DNA of 64,000 nt. Origin: Steromphala cineraria. Its lineage: Eukaryota > Mollusca > Gastropoda > Trochida > Trochidae. The DNA lies in NCBI GenBank assembly GCA_916613615.1, contig OU744724.1, positions 30,339,452 to 30,403,451 on the forward strand, in the 5' to 3' direction. How positions within the stretch are numbered: the first letter of the stretch is position 1; every line of letters starts with the position of its first letter. Shown one piece after another: positions 47,839 to 60,096 of this stretch. Position numbers and translations under genes: made by a program. The notes beneath the pieces are model-generated. The model had not been told where the DNA came from. It worked only from the letters and a program-made list of their open reading frames with translations, and made no database searches.

Positions 47839-50838
47839 TCACCTCTTTTTTGATTTAGTCTCTTTTACAATGTCAAAGCCTACAAAGTCATATTTCTCAA
47901 CTGGCTTCTCATCTGTAAAATTACATTTGTCAATCCTGGATTTTGGGCTGCCTGTCTTCCTAAGCCACAGTTTCCTACAAGAAAGAAAATACATACCGGT
48001 AATTGAAATCATAATTCATATCCATGATATCAGAATACAATTTCTAAACTATTAAAGTAAAGTATACTATGATTTAATGAGTTATAGCAAATATACATAC
48101 TGAAATATGAACATCTATATACCTTTCCAAAAACTGTCATCACTATATGAGAACAAAGATTTTTTCGAAGAAAACAATGCTCTCATTATTCATTGGTTGA
48201 GATTTATTTAACAAGTGAATGACAAAACCGACAAAAGTGTTTTCATCAAAGCCTGGTATTTGAAATGTTATCAAAAAACAATTTCATATTTTTGCATATG
48301 TGCACATTTATTTTCATGTGTAGTCTCACACATTTTGTTGTCTGCTTTTCAATGAAGTTAATCTTAAAGGCGCAGTAGCACGTTTTTTTATAATTTTACA
48401 TTTTGAATATTTCACTGATGATTGTAAGTTAATGCTAAATGAATTATTTTGACAGTGTCAAAAATCTCATTACATTAGCCAATCATCCATAGTCAGAGGA
48501 CAAAGTATGAAGATTCACATAAAATCTGTTGGCGGTCATTTCTTGTGAACACCTTTAATTCATTTTGTGTAAGGAAAAGCAATCGCATGGCTAAACTTTA
48601 CGTTATATGTTTGAATTGTTACTGCTCCATTTAGTTTAATACATTGTCTTTCAATTAGAACCATTAATTTTCACCTTATATTACCCCTAAAAACGTGCTA
48701 CTGTCCCTTTAATAGAAGGCTTATGCCTTTTATTATGGGGTTTCAAGATTATTAGATGGATATTACAATAATCTTACTATAAAAACATATAATCAACGTG
48801 TGATAGATATTACTATATTCATGAATTATTCCTCTGATGTCAAACTTTATACAAAGTGAATGAGAACTTAAAAACAGCCAGTGCAATACATTATTTACAA
48901 TATTTTGTCAATTCATTGTAAAATTAAAGAAAAATCTAAAAAGGATACCAGGTAGTTTGACTATGTTCCAGGCTATCATACTACCATTATTTCATTCACT
49001 GAATCACTGGTATACAGCATATAAAATTATTATTATTATATGAATATTTATATAGCGCACATATCCATCCACTAGTGGTTGCTCAAAGCGCTTGTCGTTT
49101 CCCCTGGTCAATGGCATTCTTTCACCATCCGATCATTTTTCCAGTTTAACTCCCTGGGGAGTATTCAACCGGCATCCATATGTGGCGCTCAGATTAGGGA
49201 CCATTCTATGGCTCACAGGGTACCCTCCAAAGATTACAAGGTAGTACAACTTGATTGGGGGCATGTCTTCCGTGTACCAGGGTCGATTATTTTCTATAAA
49301 TTCATTTTAAACATAGAAACTTACTCATTCCTTTAGTTTTGATTTAATTAATAGCCATTTTCTACACAACACCTGGTGACATCATCAATCCTTGGGTAAC
49401 ATGCATTGAAGCATTCATAAAATATACCAAATTAGCCTGGATATAACCCTCTTATAGTACAGGAAGAGACCCTATAATCTCTACTCACATCTGTTTGACC
49501 ACCTCCTCTGCACCCTGGAGCTGCCCCACCACAGTGCCTTGTTTAGTGTTCATCACCCAGCCTACCAGACCCTGCTTCTCCGCTGTCGACTTGGTGTACT
49601 GCAATATCGTTCATTTGACCATCTCATTTGAATTCTAAATTAGATCTATGAGCCATTCATCCTGTTACATCAGCGTTATGTTCCAACCTATCCCATGATA
49701 TCCTTGATCATGTTCAGCCGTTTAGCTATACATAACAAGCCAATCAAATAATGCCCTTATGCGGCAAACTGGTTCCTAACCAGGGCTTTGTTCCATGTGC
49801 TCATCGCATGATTCAAATGGACCAAGAGAGTGCTAGTAGATTTATATATCACATGTTCTGCTGCAAGCTCCAAGGATATTTGAGGATAGGTTGGAGCATT
49901 ATAGGCGGAGACATATATATATATGCTGATTTAACAGGATGAGAACCATTTAGAAGTTGTAAAACAAAAATAAAGACAAAATTTTATAAATGTTCAACTT
50001 CTATTATATATAATATGACAGTGGCGTTTTGGTAAAGATGATCTTTGCTTGAGTTTCTTAATTCTGTAGACGTTATATAAAGTTTATCATTTATAAAAAC
50101 TTGTTAAGTCTATATTATATACATCTGATCAAATGCAGGCCTAGTTATAATTCTTTAAGTAAGACACATATTCTGTAAGTCAGTCACTCAAAAGGGTTTG
50201 ACACTTGCATAATCAGGGGTTTAGATTAAGATTTATTTATAATAAACTATAAATGAATTTGTATCCAAACATTTATTGCGATCGATTCATAATTTTTGTC
50301 AGAATGTTATTGAGACATTTATATATTTGCATGTAACTCCTTGTTTTGTTTTGTTTTGTTTAATAAATGAAAATAATAAATAAATTATTGATAAATAATA
50401 ATTTCTGTTTTACAACTTCAAAAGATAAAAAGCTCTTACCTTACGAAAGAAAACTCCTGATAATGACATGAAAGAAAAATAAATAAATCTTCATCATTCT
50501 GTATTTTGTAAAAAAACTTAATGCATTTGCAGGACAAATATTTTCATATTTAAAAATGGCCAAATATATTTTAAATTCTATTATTTCAATTCAGCTTAAT
50601 GTTAACAAATGAAGAAAAGAATATGAGCTGCCACAGTCAGGAGTTGCCTCCCCTGTCCAGTCTCTCTGACATCAATTTTAATATTTCAAACCTAACAACA
50701 CAGGTCTTTTTTATTTTGTACTTATGCTTAGAGAATTATCAAGACTTATTATTATCAATCCAACAAACACAAACCTTGAACTTTGCCATAAACTTCAAAG
50801 CTAACAGAGACAAGTCTTCGAGCGCTTCCCTCCGCCAT
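47839..50838 (-). CDS. Acylphosphatase
   Basis: Four coding exons on the minus strand: 50775-50838, 50440-50456 (only 17 nt), 49489-49598 and 47839-47974. Phases agree (1, 0, 2) and all borders are GT/AG. The 108-aa protein starts MAEGSARRLVSVSFEVYGKV, continues QGVFFRKYTKSTAEKQGLVG, and has WVMNT. It matches the acylphosphatase family (about 98 aa), which hydrolyses the carboxyl-phosphate bond of acyl phosphates in the cytosol. The catalytic Arg is R26 in GVFFR and the catalytic Asn is N44 in WVMN, the 18-residue spacing known for the family. The tail ends in a basic KETKSKKR extension. AATAAA (complement) is at 47810-47815. There is no visible link to its neighbours. Confidence 0.92.
48364..48712 (+). 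mobile_element. MITE family 1, intact copy d
   Basis: Core 48368-48708 in intron 3 of the acylphosphatase gene (opposite orientation to the gene). TTAA flanks on both sides. Termini AGGCGCAGTAGCACGTTTT and the complement of AGGGACAGTAGCACGTTTT. Confidence 0.8.
49025..49290 (-). repeat. SINE-like repeat in acylphosphatase intron
   Basis: On the minus strand it ends GCGCTATATAAATATTCATA followed by an ATA/ATT run. The body includes GAGCAACCACTAGTGGATGG. It is similar to the end at 28395-28445. The family is not named with confidence. Confidence 0.45.
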
Positions 50839-52308
50839 GGTAACTAGCGATACCATGGAGCGGAAAAGAAACGAACATTGAATTTTGCAATTAAAGGAAA
50901 CTTTCAATAAGATTTCAATGTAATTCTAGCAAAAGTTTGAGTTATAAACCAAATCCTCACAAATTATTGATTTTTGTTATATTTCAGATTTTTGATTTAT
51001 CTAAAAATAATTAACCAAAAATAAGGATTTATCAATAATTGCATTTTGCATTGGAATTTAAATTCTTTTAATATTTTATTTTGCATCAGATTTATAATAC
51101 ACCGCGTTATTTGGGTTATTCTTTCTATAGAATGTTTTTATTCACTTCAGTAAAATGAAACTTATATATTTACAGCAGAAACAATTAAATTAAACTGGAA
51201 GTCATATTTTTGTTAAATGAGGTTAGTGAATTATGTAACGAAAGAGACACAATTTATTAAAGTTTCTTATTAAATAGGTAAACGATGAACATATTTTTTG
51301 TTACGCTTGTATAACTTCTGATTGTGTAGCCTATAAATACGAAAACAAGCACACAAAATTAGAAATTTTGGTTATATGAAAATGTGCACTAGTTTTAAGA
51401 TTGACTCATTATATAGATATATGTCTATTTAATGATCATGTTTCTGTTGCATAACATATGCCTAAGGCACTTACTATTAAGTAGTCTTCCCTTAGGATAG
51501 TGTTTACAAACCGAAATACAGCTTCAGCTTACCCGAGGCTATGGCTACTACTTACAAATTAACATAAAAGATTTGTACTAGTGACCATTGTAGGTACGAT
51601 TACGCCCATTTTTACTATTGTTCAATTTTGAAAGATGGCAAGAATTTTCAAGGCATCTAGCTTTTATCCTTTTTTCTCCTCCAAAATGACGTTTTGATCA
51701 TAGACAATACATCTAGTAAATGGTTTGGTGGTCTCTGTTCAGTTCAACATTCGTATTATTTCAAACAGAAATTAAATATGGAGACCATATGATAGGTAAT
51801 TGTTTGTCCACGCTATCTTTTCTCTGATGCCATGATGAAAAGCTGGCTTTCGCAAAGTTATGAAATTGGAATATTTAGGCAAAATAGAAACAAAAATATT
51901 GTCAAAATCTTTTATAGAATTTGAAAGATAATATTAGCCAATGTGAGGATCGTATGTTACATCTTTCAAGGTGACTAACCAAAATGAACATATTATATAT
52001 TCTTAGATGTATCTACATTTAAACATTGCATATGGACGCTTATCTTTATTTATCGGAGTACCTCCAGTGATGTTTCTTGGAATAAAATATTTCAAATTTT
52101 TTTTATAGAAATATTCCCACTACATATGCAAAGGACTTATTTTACTTAAAACAATACCGGTAGGCTATTGAAAGGCAAAATGGCTAAGTACGACATTTTT
52201 ATTAAATGACTTAATCACTGAATTTTATAAATTTCGACGTAAAGATATAAATAAGATGATAATAGAACATGTTTGATGATGTTAGACAAAATGGCCACTT
52301 TTGGACAC
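50839..52308. other. Upstream region of acylphosphatase, no gene seen
   Basis: It presumably contains the acylphosphatase promoter just above 50838, but no TATA box is obvious. The remainder is AT-rich without recognised features. Confidence 0.4.
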
Positions 52309-52522
52309 TTGAAGGGACAGTCCTATCGGATATTTTTCAAGTCAAGAGTACTTCCCTTTTTATACTTAATGTGATTATTAAATGATTATTTAATATTTAC
52401 TTTAATGTATGTTAGTGAGGGTACATTTTTGTTGATCTAGATTTAACAATTTGCAAAGAATGCAGTACCATGTCCTCTTAAATTTCGTTTCCAAAAAAAT
52501 ACCCCGATAGGACTCTCTTTAA
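52309..52522. mobile_element. MITE family 4, TTAA-type
   Basis: Core 52313-52518 (206 bp). Termini AGGGACAGTCCTATCGG and the complement AGAGAGTCCTATCGG. Flanks TTGA (left) and TTAA (right). No coding content. Confidence 0.7.
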
Positions 52523-54100
52523 TAGGTTTTCTAAAAAGATATTTCTGAAATTGTTTCTGAGTTCAAAAGGATATATTTAGTAAGAAAGGAAATTTGAGTT
52601 CTTGTATTTTACTAAAGTTTTGCAAGACAGCGACAATTTTGTTCCAGAAATAATATAAATACCGTTTTAAGTATGTGGTAAGAATATATCTTTCTCCGCC
52701 CTCTCAAAAAGTCGGCTTATTGGCAAACTTATAATTATTGTGTCTTATTGTTTCACACGATATATTATCATAATTGCACGAAGTTCGAGAGTAATGTAAC
52801 AACCGATTGTTCAGCAGCTTTATGGTATTATTGACTACTGTTCATATCTAATGACATTCTAATGAAACGGGGTGACAAAACAAAACGAGGTAACTTTGAT
52901 GGTTGATGTGATGGTTCTTGTCTAAAGTGGATAAGTCCGAATAGGTTTGTTTTGCACGTGTGTCAGATATAACGTTTCGAGAGGCAGTTCAAATAGTCTT
53001 TCTCCGCCTCTCATTTTGATTCCTGGAGGTTAAAACAGTTGGGTCATCATTATTTGTTTTCCTTGAAATATATGGCAATCTATCATATTGAAATTTTAGA
53101 CGTATTTTTATTCAAAATCTGTATTTTTGTATCATTGTTTGATGAAATGAGAAGATGAACGTCGATACAACAGTAGATTTGTTCCTATCCGTTTACAATG
53201 TGTTAAAGGTTCCTAAAATCGTTATAACACAAGTACAATATAAAAACGACTTAATCTGATACAGATAAGATATGGATAATATGCTTCCCTCAACATTGAA
53301 GTCATGACAGTTTAGAACTTACGTTGAACCGTTGTAGTTTCTTTCAAACTTGCTTTCAAGATCTCCACGATTTCATTTATTGAATTACAGATTTTTCCGA
53401 TGTTTAAGATACGTATAAAAAGTCGGTGCTCCCGAAACTGATAAAAACAACTAAATCACTTGTTTGTTTGCGTTTTAATTCGAAGATAAATTATAATGAT
53501 ATGTCATCAACACATTTAATCTTTTAAAAATAGTGTCAATACTTCTCTTCATATTGCTGACATGACAGTGGGTTGATTTCGCTGATGACGGCAGTGAAAA
53601 ACACCAGTGACAATTAAGTAATTATTTGACAATTGATTTAAGGAAAACAGCTGATATTGATGCAACGATTAAGAGATTGTTATATGAATTTTTTGAAATT
53701 GCATATTTACAAAATGAATTTGTATTTATTCATGAAAAATGTGCACCAGAAAACTGTCAGAACTGCAAATCTGTCATATCCTGTTTCATTCTTGTTTAAT
53801 TCATAGTATCACCATGGTTAGTCTTGAGAAATATGAATTGATTGTTTGTGAATTATGATATAATTGACTTCCTTAGAAAGGTATGCCAATTTAGAAACTG
53901 AAATATGCAGAAAGAAGACAATTCTAAAAACATTGATATGTATTTTAAGAATTCTGTAGATAATTCTTTATGTAATAAATCCTCGATATAACATTTCATA
54001 TAACTTTTGAAACAGATCGTGTCAGACATAGCTTGAAAGAATAAGCAGTTGTTGATCCAGTAAGACCTTTTCCTAATAATCTCAATGCTATGACTGATGC
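52523..54100. other. No feature recognised
   Basis: 1.6 kb of AT-rich sequence without a recognisable gene, repeat or RNA. Confidence 0.4.
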
Positions 54101-54354
54101 AGTCTAAGTAAACCTAGCCTCTGTTTCACTCATATATTGAGTCTAGAGAGGTCTAGTAGAGGGTCATGTCAGCCCACGTATCGAATTGATCAATCAGAAC
54201 TCATCTTACCAAGCCACAATAGTCTGCCTTCACATGTTTAATGTTGGAGGGTCATAGGTCGCTGAAAAGACGGCTGATGCGACCCTCTACTAGACCTTTC
54301 TAGACTCAGTATAGGAGTGAAACCGATAATATTGATTCTAGGTTTACTTAGACT
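54101..54354. mobile_element. MITE family 2, copy b
   Basis: Perfect 17-bp inverted termini AGTCTAAGTAAACCTAG, an inner inverted pair around TCTAGTAGAGGGTC/GACCCTCTACTAGA, 254 bp. GACTGATG stands near both ends, which might include a target duplication, but the exact edge is ambiguous. Confidence 0.75.
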
Positions 54355-54849
54355 GATGACTGATGCCATAATGATTCATTTCACTTACTTCAATGACAAC
54401 AAAACTCTTGAATTGAAACATTATATTTAGTCAGTGAATCATTTTTAAATTCAATATAATTTTTCATATGATATAGAAATAAGAAATATCTAGTTAAAAA
54501 ACAATCACTGTGATAATGAAATATGAAAACACAAGAGGATATTCCAAAACAAGTACATGTATTCACAGACATATCACACCAAACTGTATCATTCAACCTT
54601 CACAACAAAGGGACGTAACTCATCTTATCTCATTCTCTCACACATCCAAACATCAAAACAAGAACAATGTCCACAATTAAAATATACATCTAACATTATC
54701 ACTCTACATTTAACAATTTGATATCAAGAAACTGCCATCGGCCAAAATCCAAGAATGACAATCTGAGTCGGTCAAATGACGGGAACTTACACTGACATGA
54801 CATCAGTCTCATCACTTGTCCAAAACATCATCGAACATTGCCAGAGGGT
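54355..54849. other. No feature recognised
   Basis: Spacer between two MITEs, AT-rich. A 68-codon frame at 54390-54596 has no support. Confidence 0.4.
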
Positions 54850-55000
54850 CAGGAATTGGGAAAGACTTGTTTGACAATTGGCCGTTTACAGTCATTTTCT
54901 GAATTTTTGATGTGCCATTGCCCTTGTATAAATACTAAACTTCCAAATTTAAATGTGCCATTTTTAATCAATTATGTGCCCCTGTCTTTCCAAATCCCTG
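54850..55000 (+). mobile_element. MITE family 3 (possibly hAT-like), copy a
   Basis: Starts CAGGAATTGGGAAAGAC and ends GTCTTTCCAAATCCCTG, inverted. The interior is shared, in inverse orientation, with 63109-63248 (GGCCATTTACAG and GCCATTGCCC segments). The CAGGGAT-type terminus is seen in some hAT elements. No clear 8-bp duplication could be read. Confidence 0.6.
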
Positions 55001-55087
55001 AAGGGTAGTCTCCTTATATAGAAAGTTAAGTATAGCCAGAGAACATGAGATATATACTTCAATTAGAACAACAATAACGAATCCATC

Positions 55088-58000
55088 TCAAGTTTCCTCA
55101 ACAGCCATCTCTGACACAAAGTCTTTGTAGAGGATGACGCCTTTGTCTGGGTCCACAGCCGCCGACATCATCTCCTCTAGTTCTTCTTGTGTAAACGGTT
55201 CCCCTGTACCACAAATGTGTTATTAACGATAACAAAGATTTCTCCAAGAAATTTTATGAAATGCTAGAGAATTTGCTGAAGAATAGATTGCAAAAATTTG
55301 ATCACATGGTCAGACAATTATGATATTTAGCTATTGATAAGCAGGATGTTGTCCACACAGCTCATAGAAAGGCAAGAAGAAATACAGTTATCAATACATC
55401 CCGAATAATCACATTGCTGTTCATTGCTTGTCATTTTCTTCAAATCTTATCTGTTCTTTGAAATTGTTGGAAAATAGGCTTTTTCTACATACATGTCTAA
55501 AGATTGTTTTAGAAGTTGTAGAGATGCCTTTGCATTACAATAAAAGTGGAAAATTTCTTTAGAATTAAATTTTACTGCACCTAGAAAAAAAAAGGTTTAC
55601 TGATAGTTTGATATGTTTAATAACCTGCTTAAGTCATTTTTGATACGATTAAACATCTTTTGGATCTTCCCCTATTATTTAAACATTCTCACCTATAAAT
55701 CAAATTTCAACTCAAAAGGCTGTCATCATTAGACATTTCATGGAATTGTGGTTTTGATGGAAGAGCCACCTCAAAACTTAATACTTATAAATGATGACAC
55801 TAGGAGGAAGAATCAGAAGATTTGATAAACCAATACAAAGTGCAGACAAATGCTAGTGTGAAGATAAGATGTTTTTTTCTCATGTTTCCATACCTTCCTC
55901 AGTCATGTATTTACGCAGCTCATCCTGTGTTAGATGTCCTTTTAGTTCTGTGTCCATAACTTGATATGCTTTCAATAATACATCCTCTGGCTCTGGTTTG
56001 TACCTACAAATATAAACATTCATCATTAAATTAGACAAATTCACAATGGATAATTTAAATACAGTTGTTTTAACTTTGAATTTCAAGAAAATATCATCTT
56101 TGTCAAACAACTAAATGTTTCTATTTGTTTATGAACTATTTATATATGTTTATCAAAAAATATCTTTAGTTTTACTTATTTGTTCCATTGACATAATAAC
56201 TACTGCTTGATTTCAACAAAGATTAACAGTAACTGATATATCAAACTTGAACGATGAAAGTAGCTCATGCACATTACCTTCTTTCCATAAGCACTTTAGT
56301 CATCATTTTTAGAAACTTTTCAAAACGGATGTAACCAGTTGGTTCTTCTTCCTCAATCTAAAATATTGCAAAGAACAAGAATTTATGATATAGATATCTC
56401 ATTGAGATGATTGCTGTTAAAAAGGGACAACAAATTGAACATTAATGATAAAATAACATCATTCAATCTACAAATGTATCTTGAAGTAAGTTGGATATGA
56501 AATTATGATAAACCGGAAAAACAATTTTACAATAACAACTAAAGTCATAAATAAGAGTCTCAAATAATAATTCAACTGTAAACACCTTATATATCCTTTT
56601 GTTAAAGTATTATCACAATTTCAGGTTATCTTACCTCACTAAGAATATCATGGAGTTCACCTTCACTTGGACAGCAATTAAGAGATCGGACAATAGTTCC
56701 AACTTCCCTGAAAGAATTTAAATTTAGTGGTAACATATTTGTTAAAGTAACTGGTTTACTTATTAACTCATTGCTTTGCTTTGGCAAAATGATTTTTTTT
56801 CAATTGTAAGAATATTTTAAAAATTTTTAAATGAATAATCTTGCCAAAAAATTAGCATTATTTTATATAGATATTAGAAGAAATTAAATACTTCAGTTTG
56901 AAATAAGGGTGACATACCTCACATCTACTGTTTTATTTGATTCATGATCAAATATATCAAATGCATCTGTTATTCTTTTCTGGATGTCTTGCAGAAGAGA
57001 ATCTGTAATAGGTCAAACATGATATTATATATTTCTGTAATGTATAAATTTGCTTGTACACGAGAATATACTAATGAAACACTTATTTATCACGTATGAC
57101 TATGAAAATAACGACACCATCCGAATATAAGTGACACGGCACTGTAGAAAAATAATTCCCTCAAGTGACCTGTTTTCGTTGGTCACCTATTTTCGTGGTA
57201 TGTACAAATTGTGACATATCTCACTAACTCAAGTTAGGGCTTATTTTTAAGACCAGTTGATCTGCATTTATCTGAGCATTAAATTATCAACTTTTAACTG
57301 ATCTGTTTAACTCCTCAGTTGAGTGAAAGGGCATTTCTTATATATTTTTGGTTGTTTTGCCAAATTTTTCAGTGCAAAGAAAGTGATGTATTGCTTTAAC
57401 CCCTACATTCTTTCTCGGATTCGTAAAACAGAATCGTTAGGTTCATGACTTGCAACTCATTTGGCTTCTAAAATATTTTTTATTACCAAATAAATACCTT
57501 GTTGCCAAATGGTTTATTTTATTTACCAAAATGTCCAACATTTTTGCTAAATATTTGTGACAGAAAATTGATTGAATAGAACAGAAAGACAGACAGACAG
57601 ACAGAAAAGTTTATTTACGTCTCACATGTATAATAGGTGTGGAAATTATCTAAACATTTGACATCTGTAATATAAATGCTATTCCACAAGTCAACATCAA
57701 CCACAATAAACATTTTCATTGTGGCTTGTGTTGTATTGTCATAATTTATCCTAAGAAAAATACCATGAAAACAGGTGACACCCAAAAAATTAAAACAAAA
57801 TTGCACCTGTCAATAAAAATGAACAAAAGAATAAAATAATCATTAAATTAACATCAAATGTTGGGGAAATATGTCTCTTATGAATTACAATGTTTATAAT
57901 GTTTGTTGTTGTCAGTGCTCAAGTTTACTGAGATTTACTTCTTATTACCACGGAAATAGGTAACACGAGGGTACCATTATATTGATATTATCATGATAAA

Positions 58001-58192
58001 CTTTAGTGAAAGATATAAAAACTGTTCACCATTGTTTTCTTTGGATGAATCAATATAAAAATTAGGGATTTAAAAAAGGGCAATTAAATTCAAATGTTAA
58101 GATTGGTTTCATTATCAAAAGATTAAACTTTTTCATGCTACACCTGAAATAGCAATATTACCTGCATTATCTTTGGCCTCGTCTGTCGCCAT
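55088..58192 (-). CDS. Dynein regulatory complex subunit 8 (EF-hand, EFCAB2-like)
   Basis: Six coding exons on the minus strand: 58162-58192, 56918-57002, 56635-56707, 56278-56357, 55894-56003 and 55088-55203 (stop TGA 55088-55090). All have GT/AG borders and phases agree, giving 164 aa, close to the vertebrate length. Residues 29-40 (DHESNKTVDVRE) form a canonical EF-hand calcium loop. It is followed by GTIVRSLNCCPSEGELHDI, EEEEPTGYIRFEKFL and EPEDVLLKAY. A second, degenerate EF-hand lies around MDTELKGHLTQDEL. These blocks are characteristic of EFCAB2/DRC8, a subunit of the nexin-dynein regulatory complex of motile cilia. I see no canonical AATAAA just after the stop. It is head-to-head with the SAP-domain gene across about 1.9 kb. 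Confidence 0.93.
57585..57860 (-). mobile_element. LINE 3' tail in DRC8 intron 1
   Basis: On the minus strand, GTGAGACGTAAATAAAC is followed by a CTGT tetramer run (57590-57606). This matches the tail of the LINE at 39.4 kb. Coding sequence is not recognised, so only the 3' untranslated end seems to be present. Confidence 0.5.
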
Positions 58193-60096
58193 GTTGTTGA
58201 CAAGTGGTTGCTACTCAGTTTGGACTGGGTTCATTCTGCGCACTCGGCGGATATAGCGCAAACGCGTGTGATGTCATTACCGACTGAATCGTTAATGTTG
58301 AACAAGTATTATTTTCAACATTGGCTAGTTCAAGAATTGTCTAGTAACCTAAAAACTTTATGTAAGTTTTTAAACGATAAAATAGACAGCAATGTGGACA
58401 TAATCAAAACAATATTCCGTTCGAAAATTTTCTAAAGTAGAACTTTCGGCGAAAACGGAATACGAAACCTTTTTTTTTCTAAATATTTTATGTACTTCTA
58501 AAAGCGACAAAGATTATCAAATTAAATCGTTTATATTATTAAACATAAATTACTAATGTATTATTTATTTATCTTTATAATTTTAAAGTCAAATGTGTGC
58601 GTCAAACGGAATACCAAAAAATATGAATCATTTCATTTATCTATTTAAACTGATTGTAGAATGTAGATAAAAAAATCCACTTCGTACATGAACAAAGGTT
58701 ACATATTAAAAACTAATATGTTGTATGTTGGATGTCATGATGGTTAAACAATCATTCCATATCATTAAGAAGCATCAATTTTCAAAAATGATAGAACTAG
58801 AAAGTATTGAAAAATGTTTCACACCTGTTCACACGTGGTTATTTAGTGATGAACATGTGTCATGAATGCAATGTTGAAGACTGGAAGTGCAGTAATTTAT
58901 TTGAACTTTCCGATTGTCTTTACTCTTTGTGATGCAGAACCTTATACCAATCAAAATGATATCTTTAGTTTAAGACTCTAAAATACATGTGTATATCGCA
59001 AAAAGAAAAGCACATAACGATCCTGTTTAGTGTATATACAAAGAGAAAATTCTCTGAGCTGTGGTGAATTAGCAGTAGTATACATTTTATTCCTACTAGA
59101 ACTTTGTTGAAGAACAACAAATTTGAGTTTAAAAGGTTCTGTTACACTTTTGATAAGAATTCGCATAATTTGAACTTGAATAAAATTATATTTCAGAACT
59201 CTTCGCCAGTCTAGAAGCGAGATGTATGTATGTATGCTAGGAGATGTTGATGTACTGACTGTACAGGTGACCTATTCATGTAGGGTTACACCCATAATCT
59301 GGTGACCACGTGCTTGCATGGGTTCATAATAAGCCTTTCAACATCTATTTATCATGTAATTAATTATATGAGCAGTCGTATACATTTGCAACGCTTTGTA
59401 ACAGTATTAAAATTGCTTTTCGTAAAAATGTGTGGTCATGCGATTGCTTTAAATTAAATGTAGGGATCCATTTTCGAGTATTTTTTCTAAATAGGTTTTT
59501 TTTGTTGAAAGTGTAGTTATACGCACTGATATGATTTTAATCAATTTAATGACAAAGACTTGATAAAATTGCACGATACGTTTAACTTATCTATAAAGCA
59601 TTTTAAAACGATGACAAATATGATTGAAAATCGTATTTAACATGTAAAAAGCAGATGAATTCTTTAAAAAAAAGATTATTGATTGAATAATTTTGGGTAA
59701 AACTTATTTTCAAATGAAGCTATTAGGTACATGCTTGATGGTTATTCCTCTTCAGATATTTGTTTATTTCAATAACACTAGTTTTATTTTAAAGAATCTA
59801 TTTAATATCGATATTAGGAAGGAAAACTTGCGTAATGTATGTATGAACCTTTGTTAACACGGGATGCGTTTACGCCGAGGGCGCAAAAATAGAGCGTCAA
59901 CCGGTTTAAACAAACGATTATAGCCTATTTCGTTTTAGGAACCGTAAGAGGGTCACTTTTACACAACTGTGCGCATGTGCGTCCTTTCACCCGCCATATT
60001 GAACTAGTAGGGCGAGCGTGTAGATGTGGAGTAAGGAAATTTAGTGCATTTAACGTTATTTTTAGCGAAACACCTTTCTGATCAGTTGCAAAGAAA
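58193..60096. other. Divergent promoter region DRC8 / SAP gene
   Basis: 1.9 kb between two head-to-head start codons. The 59.85-60.03 kb part is more GC-rich (GGATGCGTTTACGCCGAGGG, GGGCGAGCGTG) and fits a TATA-less housekeeping start for the SAP gene. No other gene is seen. Confidence 0.45.

Noticed and set aside
55880..56110. Stand-alone 76-codon gene on the minus strand
   Set aside because: It contains DRC8 exon 5 (55894-56003) read through into both introns. The spliced model explains it.
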